Source: Thermoplasmatota archaeon
Lineage (GTDB): Archaea; Thermoplasmatota; E2; DHVEG-1
Direction of reading: 5' to 3'
Length of the DNA: 8,355 nt
Assembly: GCA_022866015.1 (NCBI GenBank)
Contig: JALHTX010000322.1
Coordinates: 1 to 8,355 of the forward strand
In this document: positions 1-5,853 of the stretch, one piece after another
Layout: every line of letters starts with the position of its first letter
Position numbering within the stretch: the stretch's first letter is position 1
Position numbers and translations under genes: made by a program
The notes under the pieces: model-generated
Databases searched by the model: none
Seen by the model: the letters and a program-made list of their open reading frames with translations, nothing else
What the model was told of the DNA's origin: nothing

Positions 1-334
1 ACTTCTCCCCAGTTTTAAAGGTGCTAATGGACAAGGTGATGCAATTGACTATGGTATAAAAATTTCTGGTTGCACTACACATTTTATGAATGAAGAAATG
101 GATAGTGGACCTATTATTTTACAGGCTGCAGTAAAAGTAATGCCTGGTGATAATAGAGCCAAAATTACCGCTCGTATTCTTGAGATTGAACATCAGATTC
201 TACCTAGAACTGTTGATCTTTTTGAGCAGGGTCGCCTTAAAATTAATGGACGAAAAGTGGAAATAACAAAAGGTGACAGCTGGAAAGGTAAATACACAGT
301 TTTGCCTGATGTTTTGTATTCTGAGGGCTACTAA
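1..334 (+). CDS. purN: Phosphoribosylglycinamide formyltransferase, folate-dependent (PurN), 3' part only
   Basis: This enzyme transfers the formyl group of 10-formyl-tetrahydrofolate to glycinamide ribonucleotide, the third step of de novo purine synthesis, in the cytosol. The gene enters from the left edge; the reading frame is open from base 2 and ends with TAA at 332-334, leaving about 110 codons. The visible part starts at LLPSFKGANG, which in the family directly follows the catalytic Asn-x-His; those two residues are therefore outside the window. The conserved CTTHF segment and the EEMDSGPII segment are present; the latter holds the catalytic Asp (Asp144 in E. coli PurN). The IEHQILPRTV helix and the closing GRLKING strand also match. 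An internal ATG at 86 is not the real start, because family homology continues upstream of it. The last 25 residues are a lineage-specific tail. folC follows after 18 bases, so co-transcription is likely and makes functional sense. Confidence 0.93.
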   Translation, partial: LLPSFKGANGQGDAIDYGIKISGCTTHFMNEEMDSGPIILQAAVKVMPGDNRAKITARILEIEHQILPRTVDLFEQGRLKINGRKVEITKGDSWKGKYTVLPDVLYSEGY

Positions 335-352
335 ATAGTAGTTTAAAGTAAT

Positions 353-1639
353 ATGAGATATAATGAAGCAATAACTTGGCTTTATTGTTTTGAAAAGTAT
401 GGTATAAAGCTTGGTCTTGAAAGAATTTATTATATCTGTGAAAAACTTGGAAATCCTCAAAATAATTACAAAACTGTTCATGTTGGTGGAACAAATGGTA
501 AAGGTAGTGTTTGTAAAATTATAAGTTCAATTTTAAATTCTGCAGGTTACACTGTTGGTGTTTATACATCACCTCATATTCAGCGTTTTTCTGAGCGTTT
601 TGTAATTGATAATGATGAAATTTCAGAAATAGATATTGTTCTTCTTGTAGAAAAAGTAAAGCCTATAGTTGAGGAAATGATTAAAAATAACAATATTCCT
701 ACTTTTTTTGAAATAACTACAGCAATGGCCTTAGAATACTTTTTTGATAAAAAAGTTGATTATGCAGTAATAGAGGTTGGTCTTGGCGGTCGTTTTGATG
801 CAACAAATATTGTTAATCCTCTAGTAAGCGTAATTACTAATGTTACTCTTGAACATCAGGATAGACTTGGTAAAACAGTTGAAGAAATCTCCTTTGAAAA
901 AGCAGGGATTATAAAAGAAAATACCCATGTAATTACTGCAGCAGAAAATACAGCTTTGGACGTAATTAAAAAGAAGGCTTACGAAAAAAATGCATCTTTA
1001 ACAGTTGTTGATAAAATTTCTTGGGAAAAAACTGGTGGTAATCTAGATTGGCAGAAATTTACAGTTCATGGTAAGCTTAAAGATTATTTTGTTAAAACAT
1101 ATCTATCAGGTATTTTTCAGGGTGAAAATCTTGCTTTAAGTTTAATGTGCATTGAATCTCTTCAGATGAAAGGGGTGTATATCACAGATGAAAACATAAA
1201 AGAGGGTGTTGAAAACACAACTAACCCGGGTAGAATGGAAATACTTGGTTCTGAACCAATTATTCTAATAGACGGTGCACATAATATAGCAGGTATGCAA
1301 ATGCTAAAAAATACTATTAAAAAAGATTTTTTTTATGCTAAACTAATCCTTGTTATCGGTATTTTATCCGATAAAAATGTAAAAGAAATGGTTGAAATAA
1401 TAAGTCCAGTCGCAGATAAAATAATTGTCACAAAATCTAGCAACATTCGTGCAAGTGATCCTAAAATGCTAAAAGAGTTTTTTAAACCTAAAACAGTTAC
1501 GGTTAAAAACCATGTCTCAGAAGCAGTAAAATATGCTAAAAAAATTGCAAAAAAACAAGATATTATTGTTATCACAGGTTCTCTTTTTACAGTAGGTGAA
1601 GCAAGAGATGCCCTTGTTTCTAACCTCCAAAAATGTTAA
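353..1639 (+). CDS. folC: Folylpolyglutamate synthase / dihydrofolate synthase (FolC, Mur ligase family)
   Basis: This cytosolic ATP-dependent ligase adds glutamate to folates and, in bifunctional members, to dihydropteroate. The protein is 428 residues, the usual length for the family. In order it shows the P-loop GGTNGKGS (residues 45-52), the YTSPH segment (71-75), EVGLGGRFDATN (141-152), the HQDRLGKTVEEISFEKAGIIK region (from 168; includes the lysine expected to be carbamylated), PGRME (292-296) at the domain junction, DGAHN (307-311) in the glutamate-binding domain, and GSLFTVGEAR (409-418) near the C-terminus. All key Mur-ligase motifs are intact. It lies 18 bases after purN and about 660 bases before folP, supporting a role in making tetrahydrofolate. 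Whether it also performs the dihydrofolate synthase step cannot be decided from motifs alone; no second copy is in the window. No strong Shine-Dalgarno precedes the ATG, but the N-terminus aligns well with the family. Confidence 0.95.
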   Translation: MRYNEAITWLYCFEKYGIKLGLERIYYICEKLGNPQNNYKTVHVGGTNGKGSVCKIISSILNSAGYTVGVYTSPHIQRFSERFVIDNDEISEIDIVLLVEKVKPIVEEMIKNNNIPTFFEITTAMALEYFFDKKVDYAVIEVGLGGRFDATNIVNPLVSVITNVTLEHQDRLGKTVEEISFEKAGIIKENTHVITAAENTALDVIKKKAYEKNASLTVVDKISWEKTGGNLDWQKFTVHGKLKDYFVKTYLSGIFQGENLALSLMCIESLQMKGVYITDENIKEGVENTTNPGRMEILGSEPIILIDGAHNIAGMQMLKNTIKKDFFYAKLILVIGILSDKNVKEMVEIISPVADKIIVTKSSNIRASDPKMLKEFFKPKTVTVKNHVSEAVKYAKKIAKKQDIIVITGSLFTVGEARDALVSNLQKC

Positions 1640-1665
1640 TAGCAATATTAATATAACGAGAGTTT

Positions 1666-1887
1666 ATGTTTGAAAATCGCAGTGAAAAACAATTAATCAT
1701 AATTTATGCGTTTATTGCAATAGCATTTGCACTTGGTGCATTTTATTTTAATTATATTACAGGAGTAAACATATATTACAATATTTTTGCTGCAAATGTC
1801 ATTTTTTTCTGCATATTTTATATATTATACTTACCTCTTAAAATAAAAAGAGCTAGAAAAAAACAGGAAGAATTAAAAAAGAAATAA
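1666..1887 (+). CDS. Small two-helix membrane protein, unknown function
   Basis: A 73-residue protein that I do not recognise. A short polar start is followed by a hydrophobic helix at about residues 9-31, a short polar turn around residues 32-35 and a second hydrophobic helix at about 36-57. It ends in a strongly basic, charged tail (KIKRARKKQEELKKK). By the positive-inside rule both ends should face the cytoplasm, giving a helical hairpin. It starts 26 bases after the folC stop in the same direction and is followed by a T-tract that may end the transcript, so it is probably the last gene of the purN-folC unit. It has no signal peptide cleavage motif, no cysteines likely to bind metal and no enzymatic motif. 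The start site has only a weak purine-rich sequence upstream (CGAGAG). It is probably a real gene because of its membrane-protein composition and its fit between neighbours, but its function is open. Confidence 0.7.
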   Translation: MFENRSEKQLIIIYAFIAIAFALGAFYFNYITGVNIYYNIFAANVIFFCIFYILYLPLKIKRARKKQEELKKK

Positions 1888-1900
1888 ATCTTTTTTCTTA
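1888..1900 (+). terminator. T-tract, possible archaeal intrinsic terminator
   Basis: A run of six T (1891-1896) in a T-rich stretch begins just after the stop codon of the small membrane protein. Archaeal RNA polymerase can terminate at such T-tracts without a hairpin. It would separate the purN-folC unit from the folP-arsM unit. The evidence is composition only. Confidence 0.35.
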
Positions 1901-1908
1901 CAAATATT

Positions 1909-1939
1909 TGAAATATAATAACTGTATTCTATGTTTTTG
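1909..1939 (+). promoter_or_regulatory. Candidate archaeal promoter (TATA box) for a leaderless folP-arsM transcript
   Basis: The 51-base gap before the GTG at 1939 holds an A/T-only stretch, AAATATAATA (1911-1920), that resembles an archaeal TATA box. Its centre lies about 24-27 bases before the GTG, the normal distance from TATA box to transcription start. No Shine-Dalgarno sequence precedes the GTG. Together this suggests a transcript starting at or next to the start codon. In such an AT-rich genome a TATA-like string is weak evidence by itself. Confidence 0.35.
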
Positions 1940-2304
1940 TGTCAGAATATAACCCTAAAATAATAGATGTAAAAACCCTTGACGATGCCAAAAGTGAAAT
2001 AAAAAAAATTGGTAGTGATCCTGCTAGTATAAAAATCATGGCACCAAAGATGATTACACTTAGTATAAAACTTGAAAATGTAGTCTTGCAAGATGCAATT
2101 ATAATCAAACAGGATATGCTTAGTATAGGCGGAGAAGTAGCAGTTCCTCGTGATACATTTGCTCTTCATAAAGAAAAAGGAAATATTCTTGTTATTGGAA
2201 CTATTAAACAACTAAATGAACTTGTAAATAAAATAAATCGTCATTATCCTCGTCTTAAAAAAATATCTGAAGAAATAAAAATTGTTCTGAAGGATGTTAA
2301 ATGA
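1939..2304 (+). CDS. Stand-alone protein resembling the N-terminal extension of long dihydropteroate synthases
   Basis: A 121-residue soluble protein with a GTG start (the nearby ATG at 1931 is in another frame, and an in-frame TGA lies upstream at 1909). It resembles, from memory of the family, the extra N-terminal domain of the roughly 400-residue dihydropteroate synthases of some Clostridia and related organisms. Shared features are an opening like IDVKTLDDAKSEIKKIGSDP, then IKIMAPK (31-37), then IIKQDMLSIGGEVAVPRD (55-72), and a C-terminal helix with a conserved HYPRLKKI segment. Its stop overlaps the folP start as ATGA, so translation of the two is coupled. It probably binds or assists FolP as a separately encoded subunit; its biochemical role is not known to me. 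There are no obvious catalytic residues or membrane segments. The gene identity as a FolP-linked domain is fairly secure from position and motifs; the function is inference. Confidence 0.8.
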   Translation: MSEYNPKIIDVKTLDDAKSEIKKIGSDPASIKIMAPKMITLSIKLENVVLQDAIIIKQDMLSIGGEVAVPRDTFALHKEKGNILVIGTIKQLNELVNKINRHYPRLKKISEEIKIVLKDVK

Positions 2305-3158
2305 GAACATTAAAAATTTCTGATAAAGTTTTTAATTTAGACAAAAAAACATTTATCATGGGGGTTTTAAATGTTACACCAGATAGTTTTTCTGATGGTA
2401 ATAGGTTTTCAAGTGTTGATGATGCAGTAAATTATGCTATTCAAATGCAGAAAGAAGGCGCTGATATTATTGATATCGGCGGTGAATCTACTAGACCGGG
2501 TGCATTATCTCTTTCTATTTCTGAAGAACTTAATCGTGTTATTCCTGTAATTGAAAAACTTATTAAAAAAATTGATGTTCCCATTTCAATTGATACATAT
2601 AAATCAGATGTTGCAAAAAAATCACTTGATCTTGGTGTTGGAATGGTTAATGATATAACAGCTTTAAAGGGTGATAAAAAACTTGTAAACATTGTTGCAA
2701 GTTATAAAGTTCCCGTATGTCTTATGCATATGAAAGGAAATCCAAGAGATATGCAAAAAAACCCGGTTTATGATGATATAATAATTGAAATTACTAGTTT
2801 TTTAAAAGAACGAGCAGAATATGCAATGTTTAATGATGTTAAAAAAGAAGATATAGTTATTGACCCCGGTCTTGGCTTTGGCAAAAGAACAGGTAGAGGC
2901 AAAGAAGACAATTGTGAAATTCTAAAGCGTCTTCCTGAGATTAAAATCTTAAAATATCCTATTTTAATTGGTGCTTCTCGTAAAACATTTATTGGTAATA
3001 TCTGTGGAGGAGAAAAACCACTGCCAGTTGAGGATAGACTTGCGGGTAGTCTTGCAGCAGCCATAGTTGCTGTTCTAAATGGCGCAGATATTATAAGAGT
3101 TCATGATGTTAAAGAAACAAAAAGATGTATTGATTTAGTAGATTGTATTATAAGGTAG
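2301..3158 (+). CDS. folP: Dihydropteroate synthase (FolP)
   Basis: This cytosolic enzyme condenses dihydropterin pyrophosphate with p-aminobenzoate to give dihydropteroate. The TIM-barrel protein is 285 residues, typical of the core enzyme. The motifs appear in order: GVLNVTPDSFSDG (21-33), GGESTRPGA (60-68), SIDTYK (96-101), NDI (117-119), LMHMKGNPRDMQ (141-152), IDPGLGFGK (187-195) with the pterin-binding Asp188, IGASRKTF (223-230) with the catalytic-site lysine, and RVHDV (266-270). All expected active-site residues are present. The ATG overlaps the upstream stop (ATGA) and has a good Shine-Dalgarno AAGGA (2290-2294) six bases before it. Residues 196-204 (RTGRGKEDN) lengthen the loop after the FGK motif compared with E. 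coli. arsM follows after six bases. The SRK-type motif and the Thr-Pro-Asp-Ser-Phe loop favour dihydropteroate synthase over the related methyltetrahydrofolate methyltransferases. Confidence 0.95.
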   Translation: MRTLKISDKVFNLDKKTFIMGVLNVTPDSFSDGNRFSSVDDAVNYAIQMQKEGADIIDIGGESTRPGALSLSISEELNRVIPVIEKLIKKIDVPISIDTYKSDVAKKSLDLGVGMVNDITALKGDKKLVNIVASYKVPVCLMHMKGNPRDMQKNPVYDDIIIEITSFLKERAEYAMFNDVKKEDIVIDPGLGFGKRTGRGKEDNCEILKRLPEIKILKYPILIGASRKTFIGNICGGEKPLPVEDRLAGSLAAAIVAVLNGADIIRVHDVKETKRCIDLVDCIIR

Positions 3159-3164
3159 ATTAAT

Positions 3165-3902
3165 ATGAAAAATGTAAAAAAAATTGTAAAAGATAGTTAT
3201 AGTAAAATTGCTAAAAATAATACTTGCAGTTGTTCTTGTAACAGTAGTAATTATGATTCAGTAAAAATCGCAAAATCAATAGGATATTCTGATGAAGAAA
3301 TACAAATGGCATCTGAAGCAAATCTAGGGCTTGGTTGTGGTAATCCAATTGCTCTTGCAAATATCAAAGAAGGGGATGTTGTTTTAGATTTAGGATCTGG
3401 TGCAGGTTTTGATAGTTTTCTTGCAGTAAAAAAAGTAGGAGACAGTGGCAAAGTCATCGGAGTAGATATGACCAAAGAAATGATTTACAAAGCCAGAAAT
3501 CTTGCTGATAAATATGGTTTTAAAAACGTGGAATTCAGACTCGGAGATATTGAAAAACTACCTGTTGAAAACGAATGTATAGATGTTATTATTAGTAACT
3601 GTGTAATTAATCTTGCTCCTGATAAACTAAAAGTTTTCAAAGAAGCATACAGGGTTTTGAAAAAAACTGGAAAAATGTATGTTTCAGATATTGTTTTACT
3701 GGAAGAATTAACAAGTGCACAAAGATCTGATGAAAAACTTATAGCAGGATGTGTAGGCGGTGCACTTCTTAAGTCAGATTACCTAAAAATTATAGAAAAA
3801 GCTGGTTTCAAATACAAAATTTTATATGAAGATAGAGAAATCAGTAAAACTCAGTATAATGGTATAAACCTTGAAAGTTTAAAAGTTGAAATCTATAAAT
3901 AA
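3165..3902 (+). CDS. arsM: Arsenite S-adenosylmethionine methyltransferase (ArsM)
   Basis: A 245-residue class I methyltransferase that is expected to methylate arsenite to mono- and dimethylated forms in the cytosol. The S-adenosylmethionine site is visible as DLGSGAGFD (75-83), followed by the acidic strand GVDMTKEM (99-106) and GDIEKLP (127-133). The three cysteines that bind As(III) in characterised ArsM enzymes are matched by Cys58 in GLGCGNP, Cys146 in SNCVINLAPDK and Cys196 in AGCVGGA. An N-terminal cysteine cluster, CSCSC (21-25), is typical of many bacterial and archaeal ArsM proteins. The gene starts six bases after folP; AAGGTAG (about 3151-3157), overlapping the folP stop, can serve as ribosome binding site. 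It is thus probably co-transcribed with folP. No arsR, arsB/acr3 or arsC is in the window, so arsenic-responsive control is not evident. It ends at a hairpin terminator. Confidence 0.9.
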   Translation: MKNVKKIVKDSYSKIAKNNTCSCSCNSSNYDSVKIAKSIGYSDEEIQMASEANLGLGCGNPIALANIKEGDVVLDLGSGAGFDSFLAVKKVGDSGKVIGVDMTKEMIYKARNLADKYGFKNVEFRLGDIEKLPVENECIDVIISNCVINLAPDKLKVFKEAYRVLKKTGKMYVSDIVLLEELTSAQRSDEKLIAGCVGGALLKSDYLKIIEKAGFKYKILYEDREISKTQYNGINLESLKVEIYK

Positions 3903-3905
3903 ATT

Positions 3906-3928
3906 AAGAGGATTTTAGTCCTCTTTTT
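3906..3928. terminator. Bidirectional hairpin terminator between arsM and the convergent membrane gene
   Basis: AAGAGGA (3906-3912) and TCCTCTT (3919-3925) form a perfect seven-base-pair stem with a six-base loop, and the T-run continues to 3928. It begins three bases after the arsM stop. The stop codon of the convergent gene (3915-3917) lies in the loop, so the same hairpin would also end that transcript. Confidence 0.6.
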
Positions 3929-4397
3929 CGCATTTTTCATCAAATTTATGACCGTGTTTTATTCCCCATTGAGCCCAGACTGGACCCAACACACCACCTA
4001 TAACAAGAATTGTTACAAGTATTACTGCAATGTCCTGCCATAATTTATATGGTTGAGCATAACTCCAGAACCAGATTATTAAAAATATCATAGCTGCAAT
4101 TGGTAAAACAATCGATAGACCTACGCGCCATTTAAATCCACTTGTTTTAAACATTTCCTTTTCTTTAGGCGGGATTTTTTTAATACCATACATAGCCCAC
4201 ATACCACCAAGTAAAAGAAACATCACAAGTGTAGAAAGCAGTCTTATTGCAAGTTTTTTCCCCCAATCATAATGATAATCCTCTGAATAGAATGCAAGCC
4301 ACATTATCAAAAATATTAACCAGCCTACTACAATAATTATTGAAAAACTTGGCTTTAAACCTAGTTCTTTTTGATCCATGTTATTATCTTTTTCCAT
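3915..4397 (-). CDS. Four-helix membrane protein with internal duplication, unknown function
   Basis: A 160-residue protein that I cannot assign to a named family. Hydrophobic segments lie at about residues 17-37, 49-71, 91-113 and 121-144. The two halves are repeats: IFLIMW (28-33) aligns with IFLIIW (104-109), Trp45 with Trp120, and WAMYGIK (67-73) with WAQWGIK (141-147), an offset of 74-76 residues. Each repeat is two helices joined by a short aromatic, polar loop. The N-terminus is short and polar and the C-terminus is charged (His-Gly-His, then acidic/lysine-rich). No signal peptide or enzyme motif is seen. The ATG at 4397 is well supported by GAGGAG eight bases upstream, although Met7 would be an alternative. 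It is transcribed alone, convergent with arsM and divergent from purB. A structural or sensing role in the membrane is possible but unproven. Confidence 0.75.
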   Translation of the reverse strand: MEKDNNMDQKELGLKPSFSIIIVVGWLIFLIMWLAFYSEDYHYDWGKKLAIRLLSTLVMFLLLGGMWAMYGIKKIPPKEKEMFKTSGFKWRVGLSIVLPIAAMIFLIIWFWSYAQPYKLWQDIAVILVTILVIGGVLGPVWAQWGIKHGHKFDEKCEKED

Positions 4398-4503
4398 AAA
4401 TTCAACTCCTCACAATGGTTGAATAATATTATTTTTAGTATTTAAAATGATTCTATTTAGAAAAAAACATTAACCAGGATTGAATTCCAGGATTGTGAAT
4501 ATC
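4398..4503. promoter_or_regulatory. Divergent intergenic region with candidate promoters for the membrane gene and purB-tyrS
   Basis: This 106-base gap must carry both promoters. TTTAAAAT (4441-4448) is a candidate TATA box for purB, and the A/T stretch around 4422-4438, read on the minus strand, for the membrane gene. It includes a perfect 12-base palindrome, AATAATATTATT (4422-4433), which might bind a dimeric regulator, though A/T palindromes arise easily here. A nine-base direct repeat, CCAGGATTG, occurs at 4474-4482 and 4487-4495, just before the purB start. Confidence 0.35.
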
Positions 4504-5853
4504 ATGCTAGACCCAGTTTGTCCTTTAGATTATAGATATGGTAGAGAAGAGATTAAAAACATTTTTGGAGAAGAGCGACGCCTACAGTATCTTTTAAACG
4601 TTGAAGCAGCACTTGCTCGTGCTCATGCAAAAGTTGGAAATATATCTAAAAGTGCTGCTGATGAAATAACCAAGAAAGCTTCTACCAAGATTGTAAAAGT
4701 TGAACGTGTAAGAAAAATTGAATCTGAGACAAAACATGATATAATGGCTATTACACGTGCTCTTTCAGAGCAATGCAAAGGTGATGCTGGTAAATATATA
4801 CATCTGGGTGCAACAAGCTATGATATTGTTGATACAGCAAATGCTTTGCAGTTTGCTGATTCTTTGGAGTTAATTAGCAAATGTTTAAAAGAATTAAGAA
4901 AAACTTTTGTAAATCTGGCAATAAAACATAAAAAAACCGTAATGGTTGGAAGAACACATGGACAACATACAATACCTATAACCTTTGGCTTAAAAATGGC
5001 AGGATATGCAATGGAGGTTGATCGTCATCTTGAGCGTTTATTTGAATGTAAAAGTAGACTATTAGTTGGTAAACTCTCAGGTGCGGTTGGAACTGGTGCA
5101 GCATTGGGACCTAAGGCTTTAAAATTACAGGAAGAAATGCTTAAGGAACTTAAATTAGGAATTGAGGATGTAGGCACTCAGATTGTCTGTCGAGACCGTT
5201 ATAATGAATTTTTAGGTGTTTTATGTAATATTGCAACAAGTATGGAAAAATTTGCAACAGAAATTCGCAATTTACAACGTGATGAAATAGGTGAGGTTGC
5301 CGAGGCATTTGAAGTAAAAAAACAAGTAGGTTCTTCTACTATGCCACATAAAAGAAATCCAATTACTTGTGAGCAGATATGTGGTCTTGCAAGACTTATA
5401 CGTGGTTTTATTATACCTACTTATGAAAACGCAGTTCAGTGGCATGAACGAGACTTATGTAACTCCAGCAATGAACGTTCTATAATACCCCATTCAATAA
5501 TTCTTACAGACTGGATCGTATATAAAACAGATGATGTTTTTAAAAACATCAAGGTTTTTCCAGACAAAATGAAAAAGAATCTTGAAATTTCAAAAGGTCT
5601 ACCTATGGCAGAATCACTTATGACAATATTGATAGGTAAAGGTATGGGTAGGGGAGATGCACATGAACTAATGCGAAAAACAGCTCTTAAAGCTACAGAG
5701 GAAGGAAAAACTTTAAAAGAAATTTTTATCATTGAAAACAAAAAACTCAAATTACTATCTGAAAATGAAATAAATTATGCATTAAACCCTGAGAACTATC
5801 TTGGTGTAACAGACGAGATTATTGATAGAGTCGTAAAAAAACTTAAGAGATGA
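4504..5853 (+). CDS. purB: Adenylosuccinate lyase (PurB)
   Basis: This cytosolic enzyme of the fumarase/aspartase superfamily cleaves SAICAR to AICAR and adenylosuccinate to AMP, two fumarate-releasing steps of purine synthesis. From the ATG at 4504 it is 449 residues, the usual length. Motifs are PLDYRYG (7-13), TKHDIMAI (76-83), GATSYDIVDTA (102-112), GRTHGQHTIP (149-158) with the catalytic His152, the signature loop GSSTMPHKRNP (276-286) with the catalytic serine, and HERDLCNSSNERSIIPHS (314-331). Longer in-frame starts are possible (TTG 4480, GTG 4495), but known archaeal enzymes begin only a few residues before the DYRYG motif, so ATG 4504 is preferred. AGGA at 4489-4492 is a distant ribosome binding site for it. 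The stop overlaps the tyrS start by ATGA. The DYRYG-type N-terminus and closeness to archaeal homologues exclude argininosuccinate lyase and fumarase. Confidence 0.93.
   Translation: MLDPVCPLDYRYGREEIKNIFGEERRLQYLLNVEAALARAHAKVGNISKSAADEITKKASTKIVKVERVRKIESETKHDIMAITRALSEQCKGDAGKYIHLGATSYDIVDTANALQFADSLELISKCLKELRKTFVNLAIKHKKTVMVGRTHGQHTIPITFGLKMAGYAMEVDRHLERLFECKSRLLVGKLSGAVGTGAALGPKALKLQEEMLKELKLGIEDVGTQIVCRDRYNEFLGVLCNIATSMEKFATEIRNLQRDEIGEVAEAFEVKKQVGSSTMPHKRNPITCEQICGLARLIRGFIIPTYENAVQWHERDLCNSSNERSIIPHSIILTDWIVYKTDDVFKNIKVFPDKMKKNLEISKGLPMAESLMTILIGKGMGRGDAHELMRKTALKATEEGKTLKEIFIIENKKLKLLSENEINYALNPENYLGVTDEIIDRVVKKLKR

Noticed and set aside
86..334. A separate 82-residue protein starting at the ATG at 86
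   Set aside because: Clear PurN homology continues upstream in the same frame to the window edge (LLPSFKGANG), so this ATG is internal.
2768..3064. Open frame of 98 codons on the minus strand inside folP
   Set aside because: It is antisense to a well-conserved FolP coding region and has a serine/proline-rich composition typical of a frame shadow, with no ribosome binding site or homology.
1939..3158. Frameshifted single folP gene instead of two genes
   Set aside because: The junction is a clean ATGA overlap with a good Shine-Dalgarno before the second ATG, and the core FolP starts at its normal first residue, so two coupled genes are the simpler reading.
4422..4433. Operator from the palindrome AATAATATTATT
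   Set aside because: It consists only of A and T in an AT-rich intergenic region, where such palindromes are common; it is kept as a remark within the intergenic feature only.
5436..5750. Open frame of 104 codons on the minus strand inside purB
   Set aside because: It lies opposite the conserved PurB core and shows no recognisable motif.
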